From: Sphingopyxis sp. Root154
GTDB lineage: Bacteria; Pseudomonadota; Alphaproteobacteria; Sphingomonadales; Sphingomonadaceae
Assembly: GCF_001427105.1 (NCBI RefSeq)
Contig: NZ_LMGI01000004.1
Location: forward strand, 398,148 to 462,147
Direction: 5' to 3'
Length of the DNA stretch: 64,000 bases
Shown: positions 35,075 to 43,794 of the stretch, in pieces
Layout: each line of letters opens with the position of its first letter
How positions within the stretch are numbered: the stretch's first letter is position 1
Position numbers and translations under genes: made by a program
Notes under the pieces: generated by a model
Told to the model about the DNA's origin: nothing
The model's database searches: none
The model's input: the letters and a program-made list of their open reading frames with translations, nothing else

Positions 35075-36214
35075 ATGGCGGGGACGGACGAGGATGATAT
35101 CCCGGCGGCCAGCGGTTCGCCGGATGCTTCGCTGACCCAGGACGACAGCTTTACCGCGACGAGCCATGCGGGCCTCATCTATCCATGGGGCGCCGCCGCG
35201 CCGGGTGCGGGCGAGACGATCCGTATCGCGAACGGGATCAGCTGGGCGCGCATCCCGATGCCGGGGTCGCTCGGCCATATCAACAGCTGGCTGCTCGACG
35301 ACGGCGCCAACGGTGAAGAGGGGGGCGTCGCGGTCGTCGACACCGGCATCTGCCTCACCATGTGTTCTGATGCTTGGAAGGCGCTCTATGCCGGGGCGCT
35401 GAAGGACAAGCGCATCACGCGCGTCATCGGCACGCACCTCCACCCCGATCATATCGGCCTCGCGGGCTGGATCGCGAAGAAGCAGGATGTGAAGCTGTGG
35501 ATGACGCGCGGCGAGATGCTCACCGCGCGTGCGATCGTCGCCGATTCGTCCGACACTGCCCCCGACGAGGTGCTGACGCAGTCGCGCGCCGCGGGCTGGG
35601 ACGAAACCGCGATCGAGGCGCAGCGCTCGCGCGGCTGGAACATGTTCCAGCGCATGATCTTCACCCTGCCGCGCTCCTATGTGCGGATCGCTGACGGCGA
35701 GCGCCTCGACATGGGCGCGCACCAGTGGCGTGTCGTCACCGGGTCGGGACACAGCCCCGAACATGCGTGCCTGTGGAACGAGCGCGAAGGCGTTCTGGTG
35801 TCGGGCGACCAGGTGCTGCCGCGGATCAGCTCGAACGTTTCGGTGAACATCACCGAGCCCGACGCCGATCCGCTCGGTGAGTGGCTCGCGTCGATCGACA
35901 AATTGCTCGCAACCGTCCCCGCCGACGTCGTCACCTGCCCCGCGCACGGCGAGCCGTTCAAGGGCCTGCATGTCCGCCTGATGGCGCTGCGCGACGAGCA
36001 TCGCATGCGGCTCTACAATCTGGCCGAGGCGGCGGCGAAGGCGCCGATGCGCGCGGTCGACAGCTTCCCGCTGCTTTTCAACCGCCCGATCGGGGAGCAT
36101 AATCAGGGGCTCGCGACGGGTGAGGCACTCGCGCATCTGAAGCGGCTCGAGATCGAAGGCCGCGTCCAGCGCGAAGACCGCGACGGTGTGTGGTGGTATC
36201 ACGGCGTAGCCTGA
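35075..36214 (+). CDS. Metallo-beta-lactamase-fold hydrolase
   Basis: A 379-residue MBL-fold protein with the metal site THLHPDH (H121, H123, D125, H126), preceded by VVDTGIC (the family's D-T-G) and followed by GSGHSPEHACLW and LVSGDQVLPRISSNV. The C-terminal part (LEIEGRVQREDRDGVWWYHG) resembles the winged-helix tail of LACTB2/RNase-Z-like thioesterase-type members. It follows DUF1013 by 3 bases and overlaps the GumN-type gene by 1 base. Likely a cytoplasmic hydrolase; substrate unknown. Confidence 0.9.
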   Translation: MAGTDEDDIPAASGSPDASLTQDDSFTATSHAGLIYPWGAAAPGAGETIRIANGISWARIPMPGSLGHINSWLLDDGANGEEGGVAVVDTGICLTMCSDAWKALYAGALKDKRITRVIGTHLHPDHIGLAGWIAKKQDVKLWMTRGEMLTARAIVADSSDTAPDEVLTQSRAAGWDETAIEAQRSRGWNMFQRMIFTLPRSYVRIADGERLDMGAHQWRVVTGSGHSPEHACLWNEREGVLVSGDQVLPRISSNVSVNITEPDADPLGEWLASIDKLLATVPADVVTCPAHGEPFKGLHVRLMALRDEHRMRLYNLAEAAAKAPMRAVDSFPLLFNRPIGEHNQGLATGEALAHLKRLEIEGRVQREDRDGVWWYHGVA

Positions 36215-37149
36215 TGCGGTGTGCGATGGCGATACTGCTCGCCGCCGCGACGGTGGCATCGCCCACCGTGCGGGCGACCGAACCGGCGGCCGCCGATCAG
36301 ATCAATGACGAGATCGTCGTCACCGCGCGCCGTTCGGGCGCGCCGATGTGGACGATCCAGACGCCGACCGGCGTCGTCATCCTCGTCGGCGAGATCGCGG
36401 CGGTTCCGAAGGCGACGCCGTGGCGTCCCGAGCGGCTCGAAGGCGCGACCGACCGCGCGCAGCGCGTCATTCTCGGCACCAAGGCGAAGGTGTCGCCGGG
36501 CGACATCTTGCGGCTGATCTTCAAGGGTGGCGGGCTCACCAAATTGCCGAAGGGGCGCGTCGCCGCCGATTATCTCGATGCGCGCCAGATGAAACGGCTC
36601 CATGCGCTCGAAACGCGGTTCGATCAGGATTACGCCCGCTCGAACTTCCTGATGACGGCGTTCGATCTGCTTTCGAAGCGGCTCGCTTTCAACAAGGACA
36701 GCGCCGACGACGCCTCCGACGTCGTGCGTAAGGCGGCGCGGCAGTCGAAAATTCCGACCCAGCCCGTCGGCGAAGTGCGCGGCGAGGATATGCTCGACAA
36801 TCTGTTCGCCGCGGCGCCCGAAACGCATGTCCCGTGCCTCGAAGCCGCGATGGCGGCGGCCGAGGCGGGCGGCGATGTGGTGATAGAGCGCGGCCGCGCG
36901 TGGACCGAATTCGACGTGCCCGCGGTGATGGCGAGTCCGCTCGAGGAGGCGCTCGGGCGCTGCTGGCCCTGGACGAACGACAGTTTCGGCCCGGCGCTGC
37001 GCCAGACCTGGGTCGGGGCGATCCGCGATGCGACGGCGCAGCCCGGCGTGACACTTGCAGTCGTTCCGCTGCGCATATTGGCCGAAAAGGACGGCGTGCT
37101 CGACCAGCTCAAATCGCAAGGTTTGCCGATCACCGGCCCCGCCTGGTAG
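36214..37149 (+). CDS. TraB/GumN family exported protein
   Basis: A 311-residue protein whose ATG overlaps the upstream stop (TGATG). A signal peptide (ending about residue 21, VRATEP) is followed by DEIVVTARR at residues 32-40, a sequence that matches sphingomonad TonB boxes. The body has the TraB/GumN layout, but the usual G-T-x-H motif reads LVGEIAAVP, so the metal-type histidine is replaced. A late VTLAVVPLRILAEKDGVLDQL segment matches the conserved end of the family. Catalysis as a peptidase-like enzyme is therefore doubtful for this copy. Confidence 0.8.
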   Translation: MRCAMAILLAAATVASPTVRATEPAAADQINDEIVVTARRSGAPMWTIQTPTGVVILVGEIAAVPKATPWRPERLEGATDRAQRVILGTKAKVSPGDILRLIFKGGGLTKLPKGRVAADYLDARQMKRLHALETRFDQDYARSNFLMTAFDLLSKRLAFNKDSADDASDVVRKAARQSKIPTQPVGEVRGEDMLDNLFAAAPETHVPCLEAAMAAAEAGGDVVIERGRAWTEFDVPAVMASPLEEALGRCWPWTNDSFGPALRQTWVGAIRDATAQPGVTLAVVPLRILAEKDGVLDQLKSQGLPITGPAW

Positions 37150-37156
37150 CCACGGC

Positions 37157-37432
37157 CTACCGCGGTCTTTGCATGATCCAGCTGAACGCCATCGCGTTGA
37201 AGATCGTATAGAGGCCATAGAGCATCAGCGCGGTGAACCAGTTCCGCGTCGCAATCGCCATCGCGCCGACGAGCAGCAGGAATTCAAAGACATAGGTGAT
37301 GTTCGGCCCGACCTTGTCGGCAAGTGGTTTGACCATCTGCTGGATCAGCGGGTCATCGCTTTCCATGAAGGCGCGGTGCATCGCGAAATTTCCGACGCCG
37401 GCACAGAAAATGGCGATGAGCGCGATAACCAT
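37157..37432 (-). CDS. Small integral membrane protein, unknown
   Basis: A 91-residue protein with three hydrophobic stretches: MVIALIAIFCAGVGNFAMHR at the start, YVFEFLLLVGAMAIATR in the middle and WFTALMLYGLYTIFNAMAF near the end. It is likely an inner-membrane protein of three spans. It converges on the GumN-type gene with a 7-base gap and diverges from the DUF481 gene. No family is recognised with confidence. Confidence 0.7.
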   Translation of the reverse strand: MVIALIAIFCAGVGNFAMHRAFMESDDPLIQQMVKPLADKVGPNITYVFEFLLLVGAMAIATRNWFTALMLYGLYTIFNAMAFSWIMQRPR

Positions 37433-37564
37433 AGGTTTGCAAATGGGGGACGCGGGGTGGAAATGCCAGCAACTTTCGGTTTATAGGGGCGCATCGCTCG
37501 CGCACCGGCCCCGCGCGGTCGATCGAACGAACCCGGCTCCTGCCCCCAGAGAAGGACGTCTTCG

Positions 37565-38746
37565 GTGACAACTCTCCCCCGCCTGGCCGCGCTTTGTCTG
37601 CCGCTTGCTCTTGCTGTGCCGTCTGCGCACGCGTCGCAGGAACCGGTGAATCCGCCGCAGCCGAACCCCGTGCTTGTCGACCCGGTGCTCGCCAATCCGA
37701 TTCCCACGGCACTGATGGAGCCCGACCCGGTGTTGCCCGACGCGGTGCGCGCAATGATCGACGCCGCCTTTGCGAGCGGCGACAATGATGATGTCGAAGC
37801 GGTGGCCAAGGTCGCCAGACGGACCAACCCGCGTAATATCGGCGAAATCGACGCACTTCTCGCTTATTATCGCAGCGAGCATCCCCCCGAGACGCCGCCC
37901 GACCCGGTGGGCAATATGCTCGCGGCAGCGATGGCGACCGCCAAGGATGCCGATGTCGAGGCGGTGGCAAAGCTCGCCAAGGAAACCAACCCCGAGAATG
38001 CAGCGGAGATCGAGGAACGGCTCCTCGCTTACCGCGCCGAACGAAAGCGTCTGAGAGACGAGGCGGCGGCGGCCGAGCGCGCTCGACTGGCCGCGGCCAA
38101 ATTCTGGCAGAACTGGAAGGGCGAGGGGCAGATCGGCGCGTCGCAGAGCAGCGGTAACACCGAGTCCGTCGGGCTGAGCGCCGGCGTCGCGCTTGCGCGC
38201 AAGGGGATCGACTGGACGCACAAGTTTCGCGCGCAGGCCGATTATCAGCGCACGAACGGTCAGACCTCGGTCGAACGCTATCTGACCGAGGTGGAGCCGC
38301 AATATCGGATCAACGACCGGACTTTCGCATTTGGCCTTGGCCGCTGGGAACATGACCGGATCCTCGGGTATGACACGCGCTGGAACCTGTCGGGCGGGCT
38401 CGGTTACAAGGTCTTCGACAGCAAGAAGATGACGCTGAGCCTGAAGGGCGGGCCGGCATTTCGCCAGACCGACTTCGTGAACGGCGAAGAGGACACCGAA
38501 CTGACCGCGCTCGCGGGGCTCGATTTCGGCTGGCAGATATCGCCGACGCTGCGGCTGACGCAGGTCGCATCGACGATCATCGGCGAGGCCAATGGATCGA
38601 CCAGCTCGCAGACCGCGCTCAGTGCCAAGCTGACCGGCGCGCTGTCGGCGCGCATCGCCTATTCGGCGCAGATCGATACGAGCCCGCCACCGGGGATCGA
38701 AAGCGTCGACACGCAGACGCGCTTTACGCTGGTGTACGGCTTCTAG
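37565..38746 (+). CDS. DUF481 outer-membrane beta-barrel protein with duplicated N-terminal helical motif
   Basis: A 393-residue exported protein. GTG 37565 is preceded by GAAGGA and opens a signal peptide ending near SAHASQ. After a Pro-rich stretch (DPVLANP, PDPVLPD) come two similar helical units, residues 68-102 and 122-157, both with DVEAVAK(V/L)A..TNP.N..EI..LLAY. A basic/Ala-rich helix (160-180) leads to the DUF481 barrel (WKGEGQIGASQSSGNTESVG to the terminal FTLVYGF). DUF481 (YdiY) proteins are salt- or acid-related outer-membrane proteins of unknown role. The duplicated helical unit is not part of the core family. Confidence 0.88.
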   Translation: MTTLPRLAALCLPLALAVPSAHASQEPVNPPQPNPVLVDPVLANPIPTALMEPDPVLPDAVRAMIDAAFASGDNDDVEAVAKVARRTNPRNIGEIDALLAYYRSEHPPETPPDPVGNMLAAAMATAKDADVEAVAKLAKETNPENAAEIEERLLAYRAERKRLRDEAAAAERARLAAAKFWQNWKGEGQIGASQSSGNTESVGLSAGVALARKGIDWTHKFRAQADYQRTNGQTSVERYLTEVEPQYRINDRTFAFGLGRWEHDRILGYDTRWNLSGGLGYKVFDSKKMTLSLKGGPAFRQTDFVNGEEDTELTALAGLDFGWQISPTLRLTQVASTIIGEANGSTSSQTALSAKLTGALSARIAYSAQIDTSPPPGIESVDTQTRFTLVYGF

Positions 38747-39198
38747 TCGAACGCGTCGGCCCCGCCGATCTGCTCGCCATCGGCGAGCAGGCCAACGCCG
38801 GGCACATGGTTGAACTCGATCCGGATGCCGTCGGGATCCTCGAACAGGATCGAATAATAGCCGGGCGCCCAGGGCTCTTCCTGCGGCGCATGGACGATAT
38901 GGATATCGTCGCGGGCTTTCAGGAAGGCGCCGACAGCATCGATCGCGGCGCGGTCGCGCATGCGGAAACAGGCGTGGTGCAACCCGGGTGCGCCCTGATC
39001 GAAACGCTTGCCGGTATTTTCCGGACTGCCGGTACGAATGCCGATCGCGGTGCGGCCGCCCACGCCGTAGAGCATATATTCGCTGTCGAGCACGATCTTG
39101 AGATCGAGATAGCGGATCATCGCGCGCCAAAAGGTGGTCGATCGTTCGAAATCGCCCGCGGTCAGGATGACGTGCGCGACGCCGTTGAGGTCGCTCAT
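38743..39198 (-). CDS. VOC superfamily (glyoxalase/dioxygenase fold) protein
   Basis: A 151-residue protein starting at ATG 39196-39198 behind GGAGGGG. It has the paired beta-alpha-beta-beta-beta units of the VOC fold: GVAHVILTAGDFERSTTFWR at the start, LHHACFRMRD in the middle and YYSILFEDPDGIRIEFNHVPG at the end. The metal residues H, H, E expected in HVILT, HHACF and RIEFNH are present. It may act as a lyase, dioxygenase or resistance-type enzyme; no substrate can be assigned. It starts 11 bases after the stop of the atypical M20 gene and its 3' end overlaps the convergent DUF481 gene by 4 bases. Confidence 0.85.
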   Translation of the reverse strand: MSDLNGVAHVILTAGDFERSTTFWRAMIRYLDLKIVLDSEYMLYGVGGRTAIGIRTGSPENTGKRFDQGAPGLHHACFRMRDRAAIDAVGAFLKARDDIHIVHAPQEEPWAPGYYSILFEDPDGIRIEFNHVPGVGLLADGEQIGGADAFD

Positions 39199-39209
39199 TC
39201 GCCCCCTCC

Positions 39210-40748
39210 CTATTTGATGCTCGCCAGCACGTAGAGGAATTCGGCGAAGCCCATCGTCGCGTCGACGAGCCCGGCGACCTTGGGATTGGTCGAATCGATG
39301 AGGAAATATTCGTCGGGGGCGTGCGCGCCCGATCCGTGGCCGATGCCGAAATGCGCCGCGGGGATCGACACCGGCGGCGCGGTGAAGGTCGAGCCCGGCC
39401 AGCTGCCCGCCATCCGCGGGTTGAGGCTCGTCGCGATACCGAGCTTCTTGTAGGTTGCGAGTTCCGAGCGGACGAGGCGGCTGTCCTCGGCGACCTCGGT
39501 CGGATCGTAACCGCCCGACACGTTCACCTCGACATCGGTGAAGCCATGTTTGTCGAGATGCGCGCGCAGCTTCTTCTCGGCCTCGGCGCGCGTCTGGTTC
39601 GGGACGAGGCGCAGGTCGAGCTTCGCGACCGCCTTGCCGGGCAGCACGGTCTTGCCGCCGGGGCCGGTATAGCCCGCGACCAGCCCCTCGATATTGACCG
39701 TCGGTTCCTGCGCGAGGCGGATCAGCGCGTCGTCGTAGGCGAGATTGTCGATCCAGTGAGTGATGCCGAGCGCCGCCTTCTGCTGTGCCTCGTCGCCCGC
39801 CTTCGCGGCTTCGCGGATCAGCGTCTTTTCGCGGTCGGTGAGCGGGCGGACATTTTCGAACCAGCCCTCGATCGCGGGCTTGTTGCCATCGGGCGTGACG
39901 AGGGTCTGGAGCGCCTGCACCAGACGCCATGCGGGCGAATCGACCATCGCTTTCAGGCTCGAATGGACGTCGCCTTTCGGACCGCGGCCCCATTTCTCGC
40001 CGCTCGCGATCAGTTCGAGTTCGATGATGCCTTTCGAGCCGAGGTTGACCGTGACGTTGCCGGTCTTGCCCTGCGAGGCAAAGGGAATGAAAATGCCTTC
40101 GCACTTCTTGAGTGCGGCGAGGATGTTCGGCCTGGTCGCGATCTGGCGGAAGTGCGGCGATCCGATCTCCTCCTCGCCCTCGCACACGAGCACGATATTG
40201 ACCGGCAGCTTGCGCCCTGCGGCGCGGATCGCGTGGAGCGCGGCGAGGAAGGTCGCCTCGGGCCCCTTCTGGTTCACCGCGCCGCGGCCCATGATCGCCT
40301 GCCCGAAACCGGGGCGCTCGACCATCTTGCCTTCGAGCGGCGGTGACGACCATTCGGCCGGATCGAACTGTTTGACGTCGTACATGAAATAGATGCCGAG
40401 CGTGCGCGGGGCGCCGACGTCGATCGTGCCGAACACGCCGGGGTGGCCGTCGGTCGGGACGATCTCGACATTGGTGAAGCCCGCGTCCTTCGCGAGCTCG
40501 GCCATATAGGCCGCGCCTTCGGGCATGCTGCGGTTTTCGGCGGCGATCGAGGGGAGGGCGATCCAGTCGCGGATGCGCTTGATCGACGCGTCCTTACCCG
40601 CTTCGGCCGCTTTCCGGATATCCGTCATCGTGCCCGACTGCGCCCAGAGCGGGACGGGCTGCATGAAGGCGGCGCCCGCGCCCAGCATCGCGGTGCCGCG
40701 CAACATGTCGCGGCGGTTCAGTCGGTTAAGCTCACGGAAATCCATCAT
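39210..40748 (-). CDS. Tat-exported M20-fold protein with altered metal site
   Basis: A 512-residue protein. ATG 40746-40748, or the next codon ATG 40745, follows AGGGGA. The N-terminus LNRRDMLRGTAMLGAGAAF is a twin-arginine signal. The M20 fold is clear (CEGEEEIGSPHF; HGSGAHAPDEYF), but the canonical H-x-D-V reads MYDV (M122, D124), so the first metal-binding histidine is lost, and the bridging aspartate in the D-x-K-G motif reads VNQKG (N159). The glutamates and the late histidine remain. The protein may bind one metal, use another mechanism, or be a non-peptidase. It is translated just upstream of the VOC gene. Confidence 0.85.
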   Translation of the reverse strand: MMDFRELNRLNRRDMLRGTAMLGAGAAFMQPVPLWAQSGTMTDIRKAAEAGKDASIKRIRDWIALPSIAAENRSMPEGAAYMAELAKDAGFTNVEIVPTDGHPGVFGTIDVGAPRTLGIYFMYDVKQFDPAEWSSPPLEGKMVERPGFGQAIMGRGAVNQKGPEATFLAALHAIRAAGRKLPVNIVLVCEGEEEIGSPHFRQIATRPNILAALKKCEGIFIPFASQGKTGNVTVNLGSKGIIELELIASGEKWGRGPKGDVHSSLKAMVDSPAWRLVQALQTLVTPDGNKPAIEGWFENVRPLTDREKTLIREAAKAGDEAQQKAALGITHWIDNLAYDDALIRLAQEPTVNIEGLVAGYTGPGGKTVLPGKAVAKLDLRLVPNQTRAEAEKKLRAHLDKHGFTDVEVNVSGGYDPTEVAEDSRLVRSELATYKKLGIATSLNPRMAGSWPGSTFTAPPVSIPAAHFGIGHGSGAHAPDEYFLIDSTNPKVAGLVDATMGFAEFLYVLASIK

Positions 40749-40826
40749 GCGTCCCCTGCCTGCTTCGTATGCGAAGCAATGTGCCGCATCGGCGGGGAAA
40801 CGCAAGGCCGTGCCGGGGACTTACCG

Positions 40827-41318
40827 TTACGCGGACGGCCGGGCGTCTATTTCGCGGGCGAGGAAAGCGAGAATCTTCGCCTTGTCCGCGGCAGGGCTTG
40901 GCTGGGCACGAAAGGCGGCGAGCCCTCCGAAGATCATCAGCATCGGGATGCCGGCAAAGAAGGTCGCGAACAACCCGGCACCGGGAATGTACATAAAGGC
41001 GAGGACGCCGCCGATGACGAACAGCGAGAGGAAGCCGACCCACACATAGGGAAAATAGCGCGCTCCCGGCGGCGTGCCGAAGGTGCCGGTGATCCGGGTG
41101 CCGCCGTTGTGCGGCTCCATCAGCGCGTCGAGCACCGGTTCCATATTCGTGCGCGCATCGCGCTGACGGTAGCGCAGTGTCATGTCGCGCTCACTACCCT
41201 TGCCGAGCACGCGGGCCTTCGCGTCCGGCATCGGGTCGTCCATGATCTTCTTGAGCTTGCGTGCGATGGCCTCGGGCGAGAGGGGCGAGTAGAGGTCGAT
41301 CGCTTCGCTGTCCGCCAT
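40827..41318 (-). CDS. Membrane protein with cytoplasmic N-domain, unknown
   Basis: A 163-residue protein with an N-terminal soluble part (LYSPLSPEAIARKLKKIMDD, YRQRDARTNMEPVLDALMEP) and two hydrophobic spans around residues 92-112 (VWVGFLSLFVIGGVLAFMYI) and 115-137 (LFATFFAGIPMLMIFGGLAAF). It begins 12 bases after the fumarase stop, so the two are probably co-transcribed. No family recognised. Confidence 0.7.
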   Translation of the reverse strand: MADSEAIDLYSPLSPEAIARKLKKIMDDPMPDAKARVLGKGSERDMTLRYRQRDARTNMEPVLDALMEPHNGGTRITGTFGTPPGARYFPYVWVGFLSLFVIGGVLAFMYIPGAGLFATFFAGIPMLMIFGGLAAFRAQPSPAADKAKILAFLAREIDARPSA

Positions 41319-41330
41319 CGCCCTGTCCCC

Positions 41331-42854
41331 TTACGCCTTTTCGAGCAGACCTTCTTCCTTGATCCGCTTCTGCCACAGCATTGGTGCGTTGACGTGGACA
41401 TTCTGGCCTTCGCTGTCGACCGCGACGGTGACGGGGAAGTCCTGAACCTCGAATTCGTAGATCGCTTCCATGCCGAGGTCGGCAAAACCGACGACCTTGC
41501 TGCCCTTGATCGCGCGCGCGACGAGATAGGCGGCGCCGCCGACCGCCATCAGATAGGCGCTCTTGTGCTTCGCGATCGATTGTGTCGCGGCGGGGCCGCG
41601 TTCGGCCTTGCCGACGCAGGCGAGCAGGCCCTGATCGAGCATCATGTCCATGAACTTGTCCATGCGCGTCGCGGTCGTCGGGCCTGCCGGGCCGACGATT
41701 TCCTCGCCGACCGGGTCGACGGGGCCGACATAATAGATCACGCGGTCGCGGAAGGTGACAGGCAGTTCTTCGCCTTTCGTCAGCATCTCGGCGATGCGCT
41801 TGTGCGCGGCGTCGCGGCCGGTGAGCATCTTGCCGTTGAGCAAGAGCCGATCACCCTGTTTCCAGCTGGCGACGACCTCGGGGGTAAGGTTATCGAGATC
41901 GACGCGGATCGCCGCCTGATCGGGCTTCCAGTCGATCTGCGGATAATCGGCGAGCACCGGCGGTTCGAGAAAGGCCGGCCCGGTGCCGTCGAGCGTCACG
42001 TGCGCGTGGCGCGTTGCGGCGCAGTTCGGGATCATCGCGACGGGCTTCGATGCGGCGTGCGTCGGCCAGTCGGCGATCTTGATGTCGAGCACGGTCGCGA
42101 GGCCGCCAAGCCCCTGCGCGCCGATGCCGAGCGCATTGACCTTTTCATACAGTTCGATGCGCAGTTCCTCGGTCGGGTTCGACGGCCCGCGCGCGAGCAG
42201 TTCGGTCATGTCGATCGGGTCCATCAGCGACTGTTTCGCGAGCAGCATCGCTTTTTCGGCGGTGCCGCCGATGCCGATGCCGAGCATGCCCGGCGGACAC
42301 CAGCCGGCGCCCATCTGCGGGACCATTTCGAGCACCCAGTCGACGATGCTGTCGCTGGGGTTCATCATCTTGAACTTCGACTTGTTCTCGCTGCCGCCGC
42401 CCTTCGCCGCGACGTCGATATGGACCTTCGCGCCGGGCACCATCTCGACATTGAGCACCGAGGGCGTGTTGTCCTTGGTGTTCACGCGGCTGAATGCGGG
42501 GTCGGCGAGGATCGAGGCGCGGAGCTTGTTGTCGGGGTGGAGGTACGCCTTGCGCACGCCCTCGTCGACGACCTGCTGCAGGCTGCGGGGTGAGTCGAGG
42601 CGGCAGTCCATGCCCCATTTGATGAAGACCGTGACGATTCCCGTGTCTTGGCAGATCGGGCGATGCCCCTCGGCGCACATGCGGCTGTTCGACAGGATCT
42701 GCGCCATCGCGTCCTTCGCGGCGGGCGAGACTTCGCGTTCATACGCGGCGCCGAGCGCGCGGATATAATCCATCGGATGGAAATAGCTGATGTACTGGAG
42801 CGCGTCGGCGATCGTTTCGATGAGGTCGTCTTCGCGGATGATCACGGTATTCAT
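41331..42854 (-). CDS. Class I fumarate hydratase, [4Fe-4S]
   Basis: A 507-residue class I (iron-sulfur) fumarase converting fumarate and malate in the TCA cycle. The N-terminal catalytic domain contains RPICQDTG (cluster cysteine C68), GAGWCPPGMLGIGIGGT (second cysteine) and IPNCAATRHAH (third cysteine). The C-terminal domain carries GPTTATRMDKFMD and VGGAAYLVARAIKGSKVVG. Class II FumC-type enzymes lack these. Its oxygen-sensitive cluster makes the nearby zur/merC metal genes interesting but not proof of coregulation. No clear ribosome site is seen at ATG 42852-42854. Confidence 0.96.
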   Translation of the reverse strand: MNTVIIREDDLIETIADALQYISYFHPMDYIRALGAAYEREVSPAAKDAMAQILSNSRMCAEGHRPICQDTGIVTVFIKWGMDCRLDSPRSLQQVVDEGVRKAYLHPDNKLRASILADPAFSRVNTKDNTPSVLNVEMVPGAKVHIDVAAKGGGSENKSKFKMMNPSDSIVDWVLEMVPQMGAGWCPPGMLGIGIGGTAEKAMLLAKQSLMDPIDMTELLARGPSNPTEELRIELYEKVNALGIGAQGLGGLATVLDIKIADWPTHAASKPVAMIPNCAATRHAHVTLDGTGPAFLEPPVLADYPQIDWKPDQAAIRVDLDNLTPEVVASWKQGDRLLLNGKMLTGRDAAHKRIAEMLTKGEELPVTFRDRVIYYVGPVDPVGEEIVGPAGPTTATRMDKFMDMMLDQGLLACVGKAERGPAATQSIAKHKSAYLMAVGGAAYLVARAIKGSKVVGFADLGMEAIYEFEVQDFPVTVAVDSEGQNVHVNAPMLWQKRIKEEGLLEKA

Positions 42855-42923
42855 GTGCAGCCTTTCGCCCTTTTGCGGGATTCGCGGCCTCCCTAGACCT
42901 GCACGGCCGGGGTGGACAAGGGG

Positions 42924-43760
42924 TCAGGTGCGGCGGCGGCCGAAGACGCGGCGAGCCGATGAGACGGGTTGTAGTTCGTCGGACACGGGGACCGCATCAC
43001 CCAAGTCGACAAGCGGACGCTTGCGGACGAACGCCTGCCAACTGCCCGCCGCAGCGAGTGCGAGGAGCAGAAGCCAGCCGCCCGCGGCGGACGGTATCAG
43101 CGCCCAGGCGAAGGCGGCGGGGGTGATGATCGCCATCACGGTCGGGATCGCGGCGAGGATCGCGATCGTCCCGAACAGCGCCCACCAGCGCCCGATCTGC
43201 GTCGCCGCCGCCCCGATCACGACATTGGTCGCGGCGAGCAGCAGGAACTTGGCGGCGACGGGATAGGGTAGGCTTGCCATCGCGGGCGAATAGTCGCCGA
43301 GCGTGAAGGCGGCCTGGATGTCGAAGAGCAGGTAATTTTCCCATGCGTCGCAAAGCGACGCGGCGATCGGCAGTACCGCCGCGGCGAGGAGCGCGCGGAG
43401 GCGAAGCTCGTACCACAGCGCGATACAGCCGCTCGTCAGAAAGCCGGCGTAGAGCAGCATGTAGAGATAGTCGCGCTCGTTGCCCGTCCGCATCGCCGCG
43501 AGGCGCGTGACCTGCTCGGGATCGGTATAGAAGCCGAAGATCGCTTCGAGATCGGCTTGCCCGCCGGCGAACTCGAACGCGAGGACGGGCGCGCCATAGC
43601 CGGGCGCGATGTCATGGCCCGCTTGCGGAAAAACCTGCTCCAGGTGAAGGCCGAAGAGGAGCGTGGCGATGCCGAAAGCCAACGTCCAGACCCACACGCG
43701 CGTTGGCGCGGGCGGGCGCGTCCGCTGCGCTTCGATCCAATGCTGAAGCCCCCCGAACAC
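42924..43760 (-). CDS. Polytopic membrane protein, unknown
   Basis: A 278-residue membrane protein with about six hydrophobic segments: VWVWTLAFGIATLLFGLHL near the start, YLYMLLYAGFLTSGCIALWY, LLAAAVLPIAASLCDAW, KFLLLAATNVVIGAAAT, WALFGTIAILAAIPTVMAII and AWALIPSAAGGWLLLLALAA. The C-terminus is basic (RRVFGRRRT). The only start giving the full first segment is GTG 43760, without a good ribosome site. It lies 34 bases after zur on the same strand. Function unknown. Confidence 0.75.
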   Translation of the reverse strand: MFGGLQHWIEAQRTRPPAPTRVWVWTLAFGIATLLFGLHLEQVFPQAGHDIAPGYGAPVLAFEFAGGQADLEAIFGFYTDPEQVTRLAAMRTGNERDYLYMLLYAGFLTSGCIALWYELRLRALLAAAVLPIAASLCDAWENYLLFDIQAAFTLGDYSPAMASLPYPVAAKFLLLAATNVVIGAAATQIGRWWALFGTIAILAAIPTVMAIITPAAFAWALIPSAAGGWLLLLALAAAGSWQAFVRKRPLVDLGDAVPVSDELQPVSSARRVFGRRRT

Positions 43761-43794
43761 GCTCTAGCTGTCCGGTGGAGCGCGGCGGATCACC

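Noticed and set aside
34156..35097. Alternative 313-codon plus-strand frame over the DUF1013 gene
   Set aside because: It is very Arg/Pro/Gln-rich, and the DUF1013 frame has a ribosome site, family motifs and normal codon bias.
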